From contig NW_023501065.1 of NCBI RefSeq assembly GCF_014066305.1, positions 597,812 through 661,811 on the forward strand: a DNA stretch of 64,000 bases, given 5' to 3'. Of the stretch, positions 11,766 to 23,625 are shown one piece after another; position 1 is the first letter of the stretch, and each line of letters begins with the position of its first letter. The notes under the pieces were generated by a model. The model saw nothing but the letters and a program-made list of their open reading frames with translations, had not been told where the DNA came from and did no database searches. The translations under genes and the position numbers were made by a program. The stretch comes from Letharia columbiana (Eukaryota; Ascomycota; Lecanoromycetes; Lecanorales; Parmeliaceae).

Positions 11766-14361
11766 ATGTCACCAACCGAACCCTCCGACGAGCCCTGGCA
11801 TGTGGTGGATCGTCGCACGCGGAAGAATCAGGCTCTGTTACAAGCAGGGCCCAGTGGCAGAGCTTCGCCAAAAACTCAGCTTCCATCACAGACAGCTTCA
11901 AACGGCCAAGGTCTATCGAGATACCAGCCTGCATCCCAGATAGTTCCCAAGGATAGTGATTCACAGAACCCTCAATTTCCCACACGGCCAGCCCCTACCT
12001 TTCCGAGCTTATCAAATTCTCAGTTTGTGCTGTCGTCAGCTCCCAATGGCCGTGTCCCGTCCAAAATCCAGGCTCACTCAAAATCAGCTCCGAAGCAGAA
12101 GGAAGACATCCCGTATGAGATCAAGAATGCGAGGGAGTGGGACCCGAAGAGACGACTGCAAGCTGACTCCTCATCTGAGAGCTCTGACGATGACGATTAC
12201 TACGATTCAGATTATGATGAAAGCCAGCAAGTTTTCGGAGATGGCTCCCGGACCATGGCAGACGATGTGTTTCAGCCTGTGACCAACAAAGGCTCCCAAT
12301 CCAATGCACGTTCTCATGGGCGACCGCCAGCTCAACTCAAACCCTACCCTCACCGCAAGCCCTCAGGTCAGCGTCGAGCACATCGGCGGGTCAATTTCAA
12401 CTACAACAAAGATAACCTAGCTAGGGCCGCCTTCCGGAAGAGACTAGACCCTACAGGAACATTCATGCTACCCAAAGACTGCTCTGAAATTGAGCCGAAT
12501 CAAAAGAGAATGTACGATATGTTCGACGAGATCGGGGTTCGTCTGCGATCGTTCATCCGCCCACCTCAGCACGCCAAGGATCGTGAGCTTCTTCTGTGGG
12601 GAGACGCTCGTCAAATTCAGGCCACCAAAGCCGAGCTTCAAGGGCTTGTCAATCGTTTCATTGGCTTTCCGCAAAAGTCAGCCAAGGAAAAATTCGCCAG
12701 GGAGACATCAAGTATAGGTGATCAGTATCACCGATCGAATAAGAAGATGCAGAAGGAGACAAAGATTCTAGAGTTCCAACAAGTGCCAGCAGAAGACCGG
12801 ATCTTCCCATATACAGGTACTTTTCTATGGCCAATCGACGAGGTACGGCCGGAAGATATTCTAGGTTCGAGCTTGGAGGCATTCGATCCCATTCGCTTCC
12901 AATACCAATGCCACATCGTCTTCGATAACAAACTTTCATCCTTCAGGATCTTCAGCGACAAAGAAGAGTCTGTGAAAAGGACTATGGATCGTATTGAAGG
13001 GACGAAGAGAGAGTACGTTGCAAAGATCGCCCAACCTGATATAATAGTTCTGGTAGAGCCACCAAATCCATCAGCGATCAGGAAAGATGTCAAGGTACTT
13101 CCTGCCTCCCTCAGCGATCCGAAGATAGCCATGAGCATGATTCCTGTGTTGACGGGGAGTACACTGGACCGGGAGGCTCGCAAAGAATGGCTTAATGAGA
13201 GTAATGAATTGACGATGAAGAACAATCGCCGCATGGAGCTATCACTACGGAAATGCATTGGATATCTACCTCACTACCGTGGTCTGGTCCGAATGCGCAT
13301 TCAATTTGGGACATTCGCATTGAAAGTATTCCGTTGGAAGGAAGGGGCAGATTCCATTCCCTTTGAAGATTTCATGAATAATACGACTATGTCAGAGACG
13401 AAGGGCGTAATGATTAGAGAGTAAGCCAACCTCTGAATATATTCCAGTGCTTTACTTATCTTGATATCTAGTCTACAAATTAAGAAAGACGCAACGACGA
13501 TCATAGCCCAAGTCCAAAAGGCCACCGATCTTTTCCTACCGATGGACAGCTCCAGCACTTCTCTTGAAGAGGTTGTGCCGTCCTTCAGCGCTTGCTTCGA
13601 ATTCAGGAACCCGAATAGCCCATCAATGAACTTCACGCTCGAAATGAGCAGTACTTCCGCGGCTCCAACCATCTACGAAAAAGTCCAAGAGCTGTGGATA
13701 AGGACGGATCGTCGAGGCATTGCGGTTCCTTTGGAAGCATTCATGGTTAGACTTGATAGGTATGTTATCCAGATTTCGCCCCCAAACGCCTTACTGACAG
13801 GTTGACAGTGGGGTTTCTTGGAAGCTTAACGTCTCTTCCGAAAACAGTATCGACTCCAGTCGAATCAATCCTCAAATGATAGAATTCGCGGAGAGTGTCA
13901 AGCTATCGAAGATTCCAAAGGCCAGGACTGAGCTCACTGGCCAAAAAGTGTTCACATGGAAGAAAGATCTCTCAGGCATTATGCAGCCCTCGACATTCCA
14001 GCAAAAGACAGCTATGAGATATCGACTAGCCCATCAACCTGAGTGGGAGTTCGAGCTTGCCCGGTACGACAACTATGGTGATCCAAAGAACGAAAACGTC
14101 CCGGCGGAGACGAATTGGGGCGCTTCACTATATAACACAAACTGGGACTCCATTCTCAGGCTCAATTCCACCTTAAGCATTGGTGAAGCAGCTAGATGGG
14201 ACCCAAACCTCGAGACTTTCTTTCCGTCGAGACCTGGCACTGTCGATATGGAAGGAGTGGGAGGAGCGGATCCTCGGGTGATAGATTTCTTAAAGAATGT
14301 GGAAGTCGTCACCAAATTCATTGACTGCATCAAGAAAGAGCTGCCCCATCTCAGAGGGTAG
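11766..14361 (+). CDS. Uncharacterised conserved-looking fungal protein, 831 aa
   Basis: Three exons: 11766..13420, 13472..13759 and 13809..14361. Introns of 51 nt (GTAAGC...CTAG) and 49 nt (GTATGT...TTGACAG) keep phase 2 throughout; at the second acceptor the nearer CTGACAG at 13800 would break the frame, so 13808 is used. Residues 1-210 are polar and disordered, with an acidic Asp/Ser patch (SSDDDDYYDSDYDESQ, about 140-155) and a basic RRAHRRVNFNYNKDN segment. From about 215 the protein looks folded: FRKRLDPTGTFMLP, then a region resembling a KH/RNA-binding fold only in general texture, then mixed alpha/beta sequence to the end. No signal peptide or membrane segment. I do not recognise the family and assign no function. 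Start at 11766 is the first ATG of the open frame. Confidence 0.75.
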
Positions 14362-14484
14362 GTCGGCGGCTGGTAAATAGACATGACGATTCACATCAAA
14401 TCCCGGAGGAGATGGTAAGTCCGGATTTGGCTCAGGCGTTGGCTTTAGATTAGCACATCAAATATCACTTGACATGCAGCATCT

Positions 14485-15420
14485 TCACGTGCCACCGTCG
14501 TCTCCACTATTGCTGCTTTCGCTAACTACTTTCTGTCGTAAAACTACAAGTACACCCAGTCAGCCACTTTGCAACCATTTCCTCCTCCCTTCAACCAAAA
14601 ATATGAAAGCAACGAGCGTGCACTCACCATCTTCGACAACACTCAAATTCCCCTGCTTCCCCTGCACGATCCTCTCAAGATCCTGCAGGTTCCTCCCCAG
14701 CTCCTCGACTTTCCGTGAATAGAACTCGCGCGCAGCTGGTGGTGTCTGGATGTAATTGAGATCAGTTCGGATACTCCTCCCAACACCTGTGTGGTCGGTC
14801 GACAGACCTTCTCAACGTAGAAGCCCGTTCCGATATCCACTAGGACCGCATCTGTAGATGCCAGTTTGCCGGGGACGTAGAGTGAGGGTGTCAGAGGGAC
14901 GAGGATGGGTGTGCCTGTGGTGGACCGGCTCTCATCAGCATTCGTGCCTCCCATCCCTCTGCGCTCTTTCTTTCCTTCCTCCCCACCATCCTCATCTCGG
15001 ACCTCCCCATCTCCCTGCCCTCCTCTCCATCAATCTGTACCAATTACCTACTCCCGACGATCCCGCCCGATCCCCTTTCCCCTTCCCCTTCCCCCTCCCC
15101 GTCCCTCACAACAACAAAAAAGAAACCCAACCTACCCTCATCTCTCCCCAACCCATCCCGAACACTGACGCCACAGTCCCTGAACTTCCCCTGCGCGGCC
15201 TTGAGCCGACTGAATGATGTTGTCATATGCTGCAGTTCTTGCGTGAGCTGGTTTTTCACGTTGTTGAGTTGGGCCGTGGGGAGGGAGGAGAGGTCGACTG
15301 TTTGTTGTTATCAGCTGGGAAACGTGTGGGATGTGGTGGAGGGGTCTATTTGGAGGAACGTGTTGGAGAGTGCGGTGGGGGCGTACTGGTTTGAGGTTGG
15401 GATTGAGTGGTTGATGCCAT
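14485..15420 (-). CDS. GIM5: Prefoldin subunit 5 (Gim5/Pfd5)
   Basis: Five exons on the minus strand: 15387..15420, 15136..15297, 14808..14956, 14628..14745 and 14485..14543 (about 173 aa). Conserved alpha-prefoldin content is clear: IDLSSLPTAQLNNVKNQLTQ and HMTTSFSRLKAAQGKF in the first coiled coil, TPILVPLTPSLYVPGKL and VLVDIGTGFYVEK in the beta hairpins, and a second coiled coil (AREFYSRKVEELGRNLQDLE). Family knowledge: Pfd5 is one of two alpha-type subunits of the hexameric prefoldin that delivers nascent actin and tubulin to the CCT chaperonin. The acceptor of the 179-nt purine-rich intron 2 is ambiguous: 14957 or 14948 both keep frame and differ by three residues. An in-frame ATG at 15516 would add a 32-residue Pro/Ser-rich extension; 15420 gives the usual length. 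It converges on the 831-aa gene, 123 bp between stops. Confidence 0.88.
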
Positions 15421-15784
15421 GTTGTTGCTGAAGGGAGGTGGGGGGGAGGGGGGTGCTGAAGGAGTTTGGAAATGGGGGTTCTTTGGCGGAGCGGAGGGAC
15501 CTCGGCTGGGTGCCATTTTGGCCAAATTTGGTGTTGGTTTTTGTGGGCCGTTGATATCATCATAACTTCGTACGTTGTCGAACCATCATCTACTCAATGC
15601 ATTTGCTTACATCCATCGAATGGAACGTTCTCATCATGTGCATTGACTTAAAATCTTCTGAATTTTTTTACAATTTGGGTATCAAGTCTCGCAGCGTTGC
15701 ATCTATCAAAGTTTCTGACTGTCTTCCGCCGTCTTAATTGTAGAATTTATCAAGGAGGACAAAGAATTTGTTCCTAAGTCTCTG
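15421..15784. promoter_or_regulatory. Region between permease 3' end and prefoldin start
   Basis: Both flanking genes are on the minus strand, so this holds the prefoldin-5 promoter and the permease 3' flank beyond it. The stretch nearest the prefoldin start is extremely purine-rich on the plus strand. Confidence 0.4.
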
Positions 15785-18271
15785 TCAGTATCGATTCACT
15801 TCACCCCAAATTCTGTCTGCTGACTTTGAAGGCGTCGGCACATAATCTCTAGTGTATTCTTCTATCACATCAACGTCCTTCAATAGGTCAACAGCATTGG
15901 GCTCTAGCCATCGCGTCTTCTTATAAAATTTCCAGAAAATGAAGAGGACCGGGAAGACACCAATCATTGTATACGAAAAGAGGAATGTTGGAATGCTCCA
16001 CTGTCCGGGCAGAAATACGGTATAGCCTCCAACAAAGGTCATGACGAAACAACCGGAGAGCGCGTACCATGCGAGGTAAGGCTGGAACCGGCCTTTATAG
16101 GGCAGAGAATCTCTTGATAGGCCTTGAGCATCGCAAGCCTTCTTGAAGCGGATAAAGGTGAAGGACATAACCGAGAAATTGATCAGTTGAGATGCGGTGA
16201 CCTGATATATCTCAGCCTGGAGCAATACTTAGGCATAACCCATACAACATACCAAATTGACGAACCATTGCAGCACCACTGCCGCTCCAGACTGGTGATT
16301 GTGGAGTCAGCATTACTCTTTCGGGAGGTTTTTTGAATCGCGAGACATGTCTTAGGAGCACAGAACTCTCTGGACATGCTTGACGACTCATAAGACTGCA
16401 TGAATGGGGAAGAGTTGCCTCGGAAATTATAACGTACGCTGACCTGCAGGAAGCTCAGCAAGCTCAGCGCCAGCACCAATAACACACAATATACCGGAAC
16501 GCCACTCCTCGTACACCTAGTGAATATCTTTGGCGCCTTGCCTTCCAGTGCCAATCCAAGGAGACTTCGACTCGCACAGTACACATAGCTGTTGCCTGCA
16601 CTGAACGCTGCCGACAGAACGAGCGCATTGACAATATCTGGCAGCACTTTGATACCAAGGCGATTCATAGCGACCACGTACGGACTTGCTGCTGCTCCAG
16701 GTTCCGAACTTGTAAATGCATCTACAAGCTCTGGATCATTGTACGGTACATTGATTCCTACAGCCAGGCTACCGAGCACAAAAAAGGCCATCAATCGTGC
16801 AAAGACCTTGTTGTACGCCCTCGGCATCACTACCCGTGGATTTTCGGCCTCGCCTGCCGCCATGGAGACATAATCGGGACCGGCGACAGTGAAACTTGCT
16901 TGGATGAGGCATTGCAGAAATCCAAGAAAGCGGCCAAGTGAGCCTGTCTTATAAAGCTCGGCGAACGATCCAGGATTCTTCCAGTAGCGAAAGCCGAAAC
17001 GGTCGTGGTTTGGATTGCCACCAAGCATGGTGATGAAGGTGTAGGCAATGAGGCCGACAATGAGTGTTACTTTGCCTAGGGCAAGCCAGAACTCAGATTC
17101 GCCGTACCATTTCACCGCAAAAACATTGATAAATCTTATCTCGAGCTATTAGCGATTCGATTTCCCTATGTCGAAAGGAGCATGTACCCATATAGGACGA
17201 TGATGATGGCAATGATCCCGCCTGTTGGGACGGCGTCACTCCAATAATGGATGATGAGATTACAAGCGACGACTTCAAACGGGACGAGCATGGCTTCGAA
17301 GACGAAGAAATTGTATCCTGCAGCGACACCGAAGGCTTCGTCGACGTATCGGCCAGCAAAGCGGATGAAGGGGGAGGATATGGGAAGGTAAGTGACCATT
17401 TCAGCCATAGCTAAACAGTCATTTTGTCAGCATTTCATGTGATATTGAGGAACACGCTGCTTTTGCGAATTCCAATATTGGGCTGTATCTTCAGGTCTCG
17501 CCGGTCATAGGGCCATGTTTTACGGATTCGAGTTCACAGACGTCCTTTCTGATTTCTTCCGATAGTCAAGCTACCGAAGAATCGGTGGGAGCGATCTCAT
17601 CGTCTAAGTCCAACGGGCACCCTCACACTCACGACGAACAGAAGAGAAAGTGGGTTTCGTACAAATCGTGACACATAATATGAATGTACACCTAGATCAC
17701 AGGTTGATAAGATACGGAGTCTTCCTGTTTTAAAGACAGGGGTCCAAGAAGGTACGCTCCCTCTTCCATCCAACGTCTGTGAAGTGTGTCCTCTGGGATG
17801 TTCCTAACAATCTTTTTCGAGTCGACAGGGATGGAGGACTTACCAGAAGGCGAATGCGATGAAGAGTGACCCTGGACCACCCTGAACGAGACCGTGACCT
17901 GTTCTCGCAGTCGGCAACCTTCGGATTGCATTGGTGTGAGCTCGACGCACCTATCTGCACATAGAGCGCTGTTCCAATTGTCCTGTGCAAAAGGAGCAAT
18001 CCTCAGCATCCGTCTTCCACGAAAGTAGCGTTTTCTTCTTCACATACCCTCCAATTCCAATCAGCTGTATATGCCTTGGCTTCAGCTTGCGGTGCGTGCT
18101 ATCGAATAAGGGCTTGTTGGAGTCATGCGAGCTGGGCGAAGATGTTCTGACTTCCTCGTCGACACCGTGCGCGACGGGTGGTGCGTCCATACCATGTGTC
18201 TCGTCCTTCTCGTTGTTATGGATCGAAGGCACGTCGGCCATGGTGGGGCGATCGAGGCCAATCGAGGCCAT
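15785..18271 (-). CDS. Fungal amino acid permease (YAT family, APC superfamily)
   Basis: Eight exons on the minus strand: 18048..18271, 17951..17982, 17844..17898, 17663..17691, 17188..17410, 16438..17134, 16253..16291 and 15785..16201, giving 571 aa with all phases matching. The cytosolic N-terminal tail (about 70 residues) leads into the transporter signature RHIQLIGIGG-TIGTALYVQIG, GGPGSLFIAFAFW, EMVTYLPISSPFIRFAGRYV and FAVKWYGESEFWLALGK; about 12 membrane helices follow. AGPDYVSMAAGEAENPR and NSYVYCASRSLLGLALEGKAP are typical of YAT permeases. Family knowledge: these are plasma-membrane proton symporters for amino acids; substrate specificity (Gap1-, Dip5- or other type) cannot be read here. 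Oddities: exons of 29 and 32 nt, and three unusually long introns (152, 252 and 146 nt) beside five of 51-65 nt. The 29-nt exon (C-T-F-I-L-C-V-T-I) is needed to complete helix 2. Confidence 0.87.
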
Positions 18272-18996
18272 GGCGGGGTCGAGGTCAGTCAGACGGACGC
18301 TGAGGCCCAGGAGGGAGAGGAGTGACTAGTTAAAGAATGTAGGAGAGTTGAATAAGGTAGGTGTGCGAAGAACGGCCATGTCGTTCATACTCGTAAGGTC
18401 GGTGCAAAGAAACGGTCAGTTGACCAGGACAGTTTGGGGGACAGGGTCCAGGGGTCCAGGGGTCCAGGATGTTTTCGTACCACTGGCCATTCGCACCATC
18501 GGAAATCAAGGGCTTACAGACTCAGGAAAGGAAAACAGTTGTCCTGCCATTAAGGTTTCTTGGTTTGATGATTTATTACATTCATTGCTAGGTGGCTGCC
18601 ATCTAATTATGGCGGCAAGTTCAGAATTGAAAATGCATGGGATGGATCTCTCGGGATGTATCTTGCTAGATTACCTTAGGAATCTGTACCTAAGTATCAC
18701 TTCAAGCTACCGTTGGGCGGCAGCGGAATGCGAATGAAGACAGGATGCGCTTCACGCGGCTCATAACGACTTGACGGCATCGTGTTGGTTAGCATGCGAT
18801 AGGCACAATGTGTTTCAAGTCTTTGGGATCTGTGTTATTGCCTCCCCACATTCATCCCCCACTTCTTTCCACGTTACTTTGGCATATCCCAAATTCTGAT
18901 TCATACATCAATGTTAGACTCTTGAGCGTTCGAGCTTGCTATGCACTTTGCCTATCCTCACAGTCTTCCTGAGAACGTCTCGCTCCTTCATGCAAC
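18272..18996. promoter_or_regulatory. Divergent intergenic region permease / M35-like gene
   Basis: 725 bp between divergent starts; it should hold both promoters. It contains an 8-bp tandem repeat (18,444-18,467) and no recognisable gene. Confidence 0.4.
18444..18467. repeat. Three tandem copies of an 8-bp unit
   Basis: GGGTCCAG is repeated three times head to tail in the permease upstream region. Confidence 0.8.
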
Positions 18997-20061
18997 ATGA
19001 TCTTCATGGCTGCGATACTCACAGCAGGGGCGATAATTGCACCTATCAATTCTCTGCATACGCCGTCAAGTAACATTCTCCGGTTCCGTTGTCCAGAAGA
19101 CCACGCTGACAATAGCCAGTGGTTGGTCTAAACCAATCACTCAATGCAGGCCCCGGCGAAGTGGCCAACCTGACCAACATCAATCACTTCATTGTGGAGA
19201 ACTGCGGTGACAGAACTTTCGATATCTACGAAACAGTCGCCCAAACCAAAATGCTGGCAAGATCCGCCCTTGCCGATGCTCTGCTAGAGGGAACGGACAG
19301 CGATTTTGGATATCAGGCTATGTTCAAGGAGGACGAGGCTCAGAAGGCTGTCGTGTCAATTTTAGATCACATCTATAATTCCAGAGGCAAGGCAAATCTG
19401 AGACCTCGTCCAGATACATTCTCTTCCCCTCGTCTCTCCTGCGTGACCGAGGATTCTGCAAAACTCTACGGTTATCTGAACTTGGGCTACGATCCTTGGC
19501 ATAGGTGTCTTGCGGGCGGCCCTCGCTCCACGCCCATCCAAGCGTTCTACGCCGACGGTACAATCTACACGTTCCTGTGCCCAGCGGTTTTCGTTCAACC
19601 GCCTATGTCAACAAGGAATCATTGTCCTTCTGTCACGGGCAACAGATTTTTCGGGGACTCGGGAATATTTTATGGGAATTATCAGACGTATATTATGCTA
19701 TACCAGCTCATTCGCTTCTACCTCGGCGACAACGCATTGACAAATAATACTGATCCCAAAGAGCAGCTAGACTGGAACGACTGTGTACATTTGAACACGT
19801 TGAACTCCGTGCTCAATCCAACAAATCTTCAAATTTATATCGCATGTAAGTAAAGTCCCATTCAAGGTTTTCACACAAAATCTATCATCGACTAATTCGG
19901 TATGTGTAGTGGTATCACAGCAGTGCACCAGCTGGCCCAATCCTTTCGCGCCACCGTTCTATCCTTTGGACCTGCTGTCTTTGACTTTGAGCCTAATCCG
20001 CTCTCCACTCTCGTCCATACCACGTAATACACTCTTACAGCCAATCTCGACACAGACATAA
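18997..20061 (+). CDS. Secreted M35-like metalloprotease-fold protein, catalytic motif apparently lost
   Basis: Proposed exons 18997..19069, 19120..19845 and 19910..20061 (316 aa). Exon 1 encodes a short hydrophobic stretch (MIFMAAILTAGAIIAP) that fits a signal peptide; introns are 50 and 64 nt with GTAACA and GTAAGT donors. The middle exon shows features I associate with fungal M35/deuterolysin-like secreted proteins: paired cysteines, an LGYDPWHRC block, TIYTFLCPAVF, and near the end FYLGDNAL...WNDCVHLNTLNSVLNP. Where active members carry HExxH in a LLHExxHFYLG context, this protein reads LYQLIRFYLG, so both histidines and the glutamate appear replaced. Activity as a zinc protease is therefore unlikely. 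The final exon keeps CTSWPNPFAPPF, but its last 35 residues look unlike the family and may be wrongly spliced or decayed. Family assignment is by recall. Confidence 0.6.
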
Positions 20062-22126
20062 TGCTCTGCCAGTATTCGAAATCTGCCAAATTCATCAATT
20101 GCCATGCTGCTCCTGCCCAATAACCTCTCAATTTTCGGTGCGAATGTTGCAGAGTCATGACGGGTCTTAAAGGCCTAATACCCTATCCAGATGACAAAGG
20201 AGCTCCAGAGCTCAATGAAGCGTCAAAGACCACAATGCATTGTCTCTACATTCGCAGTTCCAAAGGCAGCCGTACCTTTCCACACATCCAAGCTCTCCAC
20301 AAATTGTTGGATGAGCAGCATCTCGAGATCTAGATCCTCTCTCTTGATGGCGCTGACCTATGCAAATTGTGGATTTGGTGCAAAATACCAGACTGAATAC
20401 GCTATCTGGGCACGAGTTGACAAAATAATGGGTTGAGCTGAGGACTGCTCTTTACTTGCATCGCTTTCCCTTCCTCTTCCAATACCGCTGAGAAGCGAGG
20501 AACACCAGCTATCGACGTTATAGGCAAGGACGGGGCCTTTAGCCAGGAGTGGTTCGCATGTTAGCAGGCAAGCACAAACAATGGAGAAACAGTTCTCTAT
20601 GCATGCCCCCTAAAACACTGGCGTTTGAGGAGACTGATCGTCGTTGGGAGGGAAGCCGCCATGGTGGACCGGAATGTTATAGATTTTATCGAACGTGCTC
20701 TGTACCTCAGCCATCCACACTATCCCGGCCACCAGGACCCTAGGTTTTTTCATGTCAGCTACGGCTAATAGTGGAAAGGTCGGTCGGACAGAAATTGGAC
20801 TCACATGCCTCGAAAAACTGATTTGCAGACACATGAACCTTCCGCTGCACTGGCAATTGAGGACCACTACTAAACCCTAGTAGTAGGCAAAGCATAATGA
20901 GAATGATTGGGTAGAGAATTGGGGGTGTCTTTATCGGTGTTCGAGACTTCGGGAACGGATAGTATTGCTCATTTGAGCGCCGGGGTCGCAAAGAAATGCG
21001 GGAAGGTCAAGGAAAGGGCTGATGCGTCAGCGAAGGTTTGTATAACAAGCAAGGTATTAGAGAAAGTGACAGTGACAGCGGTCCCAAATTATCCAAAAAC
21101 TGATGAAGAGCAGGATCGAAGACAAGATTATCCGGTTCCTTAATGCTTTCTCAAGCAATCTTCATCTTGAAACCCAGACTGTTTCGAACTGATTCCCCAA
21201 ACAAAAGTCAAGACAGGAAACTCTCGCGAATCAATACTGCTTCCTTCCCTAGGTAGCTATAAAAACACCCGGGTCTAAGCAAACTTTTGTTACATTCTTA
21301 CGGGCGTAATGCCAAGAAGGTGCAGACATCATTGCTCTTGTCAAAAAGTATGCTCGTGAAGTAGTTGCTGTTCTACCGAAAGCTCTTGAACACGGCGAAG
21401 CTACCTTTACATCCCTTCCCGCATACCGCAACCCAAGCTGTCGTGGGCACTCCAATCTCGTCTCCAGATTGGATGCAGAACTTGGCCTCGTGATCATCCA
21501 GTACCTGAGCAGTGACTGCCGGGAGCCTGGCCTTCTCCTCCTCCGTCCACTTCTTCGCGACCATGGCTTGAAAGTTCTCCAGCAAGACATTATCAAGTCT
21601 TTCCTTCCGGTGCCCCATATCCCTTCTATTACTGAAGTCATCTCAATGCTAGTGAAGCCTCCTTCTTGAAGGGTCTTGCCTTAATAGAATCCCGTCGCAC
21701 CACGGTATCATGAGTGGCAATTTGGTAAGAGGATTTGCTGGTTTGAATCTTTTCTGCACTTGTCACAATATAGGCTTAAAATCCGAACTCATGATCCGAC
21801 ATGGTTGATTTGTCCAAAAACCGGCGGCCTGCATACGCCTTTCCGATGCGTCCGAAACATCATACACTTTATTTGCACTGCGAAACTTGGAAACTGCAAG
21901 AGCCCCTTAGGCCGCGTCCAGGTATCCTCTCTCTCTCATCCTTCTACAACCCGTGCATCCTTTCGGGAAATTTAACATGGCACGTCGTGTGAGAATATGC
22001 TCCTAGCCGTGTAGGGTTGGCCACAATTACTACATCACGTACCTAGTAGGCTTCACAGCCGGCCTTCTTCCTCCTAATATAACAACTTCCCACTCCACAT
22101 TACAACACTTTGTCCAGAACCAGAAC
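20062..22126. other. Gene-poor interval with possible gene relics
   Basis: 2.1 kb without a supported gene. A plus-strand stretch from 20,163 reads as protein-like for 56 codons (…TTMHCLYIRSSKGSRTF, LHKLLDEQHLEI) and then meets TAG at 20,331 with a protein-like continuation beyond, which suggests a decayed gene. A minus-strand frame at 21,373-21,618 (81 codons, containing FQAMVAKKWTEEEKARLP) is also protein-like, but I see no start context, partner exon or recognisable family. Neither is called. Confidence 0.35.
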
Positions 22127-22554
22127 ATGAACCTCCTCCCAGCACAGCTACGCTCTGAAAACCGCGTCCCAGTCCTTGACCCAGAAGCTTGCAAATGCTG
22201 TCTCGTCGCTGTCTCTCAACTTGATGGTCCGTTCATGTCACTGCGGAAATCCTTCCACAAATAGGGATGCTGACTTCCTTAGCTGCCAAATTCATCATCC
22301 TCGACATACCCAGATTCCATCCCCACTTCGACATACATGGCTCCAACGAATTTGATACGGAGAGTACCTACATTGTCGTTACACGCAATGAGCATACGGA
22401 GGTGGGGAAAAGCTTTGTTGTGCGTTTGCACTTCTATCGGCTAGGCTGGTGGCGTGCCGGCATTCTGCGGATGGTTGGGAAGAGGTATAGGCAGCTGTGG
22501 GTTGGGCCGATGCCCGCGTGCCCGAGAGGGGTTAGCGAAGTTGCCGAGAGGTGA
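22127..22554 (+). CDS. Small unknown protein, two exons, 123 aa
   Basis: Proposed exons 22127..22226 and 22283..22554. The intron is 56 nt (GTCCGT...CTTAG) with a textbook branch site GCTGAC eight bases from the acceptor, and phase is kept (GAT G|CT GCC). Exon 1 contains ENRVPVLDPEACKCCLVAVSQ; exon 2 contains KFIILDIPRFHPHFDIHG and a basic C-terminus. There is no signal peptide or membrane segment. I recognise no family. The splice signals and the sensible join support a gene, but it is short and lies in a gene-poor, decaying stretch, so it could be a relic. Confidence 0.45.
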
Positions 22555-23625
22555 ATTGGTAAGTTATTTTGCCTCTGAAAGCGATCGAGAATGATGTTCC
22601 GGAATTTATGGTGGAGCTGAGGCTGACTGTATCCCTTCGTAGGAACACGGAATGCTGAGTCACAGGACGATGGAAAGTAATTGCGGCCGGAGAAGCGTAA
22701 CCGAGAATCCTGGCTCGTGCTGCTCTTCGGGTCTGACTGTGTCCGGTCACAAGCTCCACGACACATGCTACAATAGACCTAGAGTGACCTACGGCACGCG
22801 TGCTTAGAGCATAGTTACAAACGTGTTCAGTACCATGCACTTACCAAGTCATATTTACTCCAGATACTTGTACCCTACCCCGAGTCTGATTGTTGCAAGA
22901 TCACCCATGATGATAATCTTCCTGGGTACGGGTGGTCTTTTGCTACCCAGACCCTAGCGAAATGGGCTCTCCTCTGCCCTGCATAACCTTCAGAGGAAAG
23001 CTCCGCTAAGGACTTGGGAGACTGGGTACCTAGTGGTGGTTGGAAAATCGTTTCTTTTTTGCAGGGGACGAGTCGGCCAGGTCATGGAGGTGTCTTCCGG
23101 TAGAGCGTCCGCAGGCTCTCTACAACCATGTATTAATGCGGCTTGCTGAATGCGGCCAACGCGTTAGACTAAGATTACGGTAATCAGCTTAGGATTGGTT
23201 AGATCCAGCTAATTACCTCGAACTTGAGGCTGGAATTTTGACATGCAAGTGATTGAGTGATTGAGCCACCGAGACTGATCTGTGTAGACTCAGGATCTCT
23301 CATATGTTCCCCCTGGTGTTTTTTAGCTCACAATCTAGAAAAGACTGCCCTACACAGGCAATAAAAAAGACCGAAATCTGCTTGGGTTAACGTGAGCGCA
23401 TCATAGTAGCGTCACGTAAAGAAAGCCCCAACCCTTCTGGATGCCTATCCGGTTCTTCACAAGCCCATCACCTCGCAATACTTCGTGCCCCTGATTTCTT
23501 CCCTATCCATTTCCCCTTGGATTTCCAATCCCTTCGAAAGTCATGGATGTACCCGAACTATGAGTCAGAGATTACTTGATATCGAGTCCGAATCCGTGCG
23601 AAGTGGATGATCTGCCAGGGGGCCA

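Noticed and set aside
11200..11985. Overlapping open frames upstream of the 831-aa gene
   Set aside because: Mutually overlapping on both strands, no conserved motif, and located in what should be the promoter and leader.
23130..23200. Segment resembling part of a leucine or serine tRNA (GCGGCC...GCGTTAGACTAAGATT)
   Set aside because: A partial resemblance to the D-arm and anticodon arm, but no acceptor stem pairing and no GGTTCRANYCC T-arm at the right distance.
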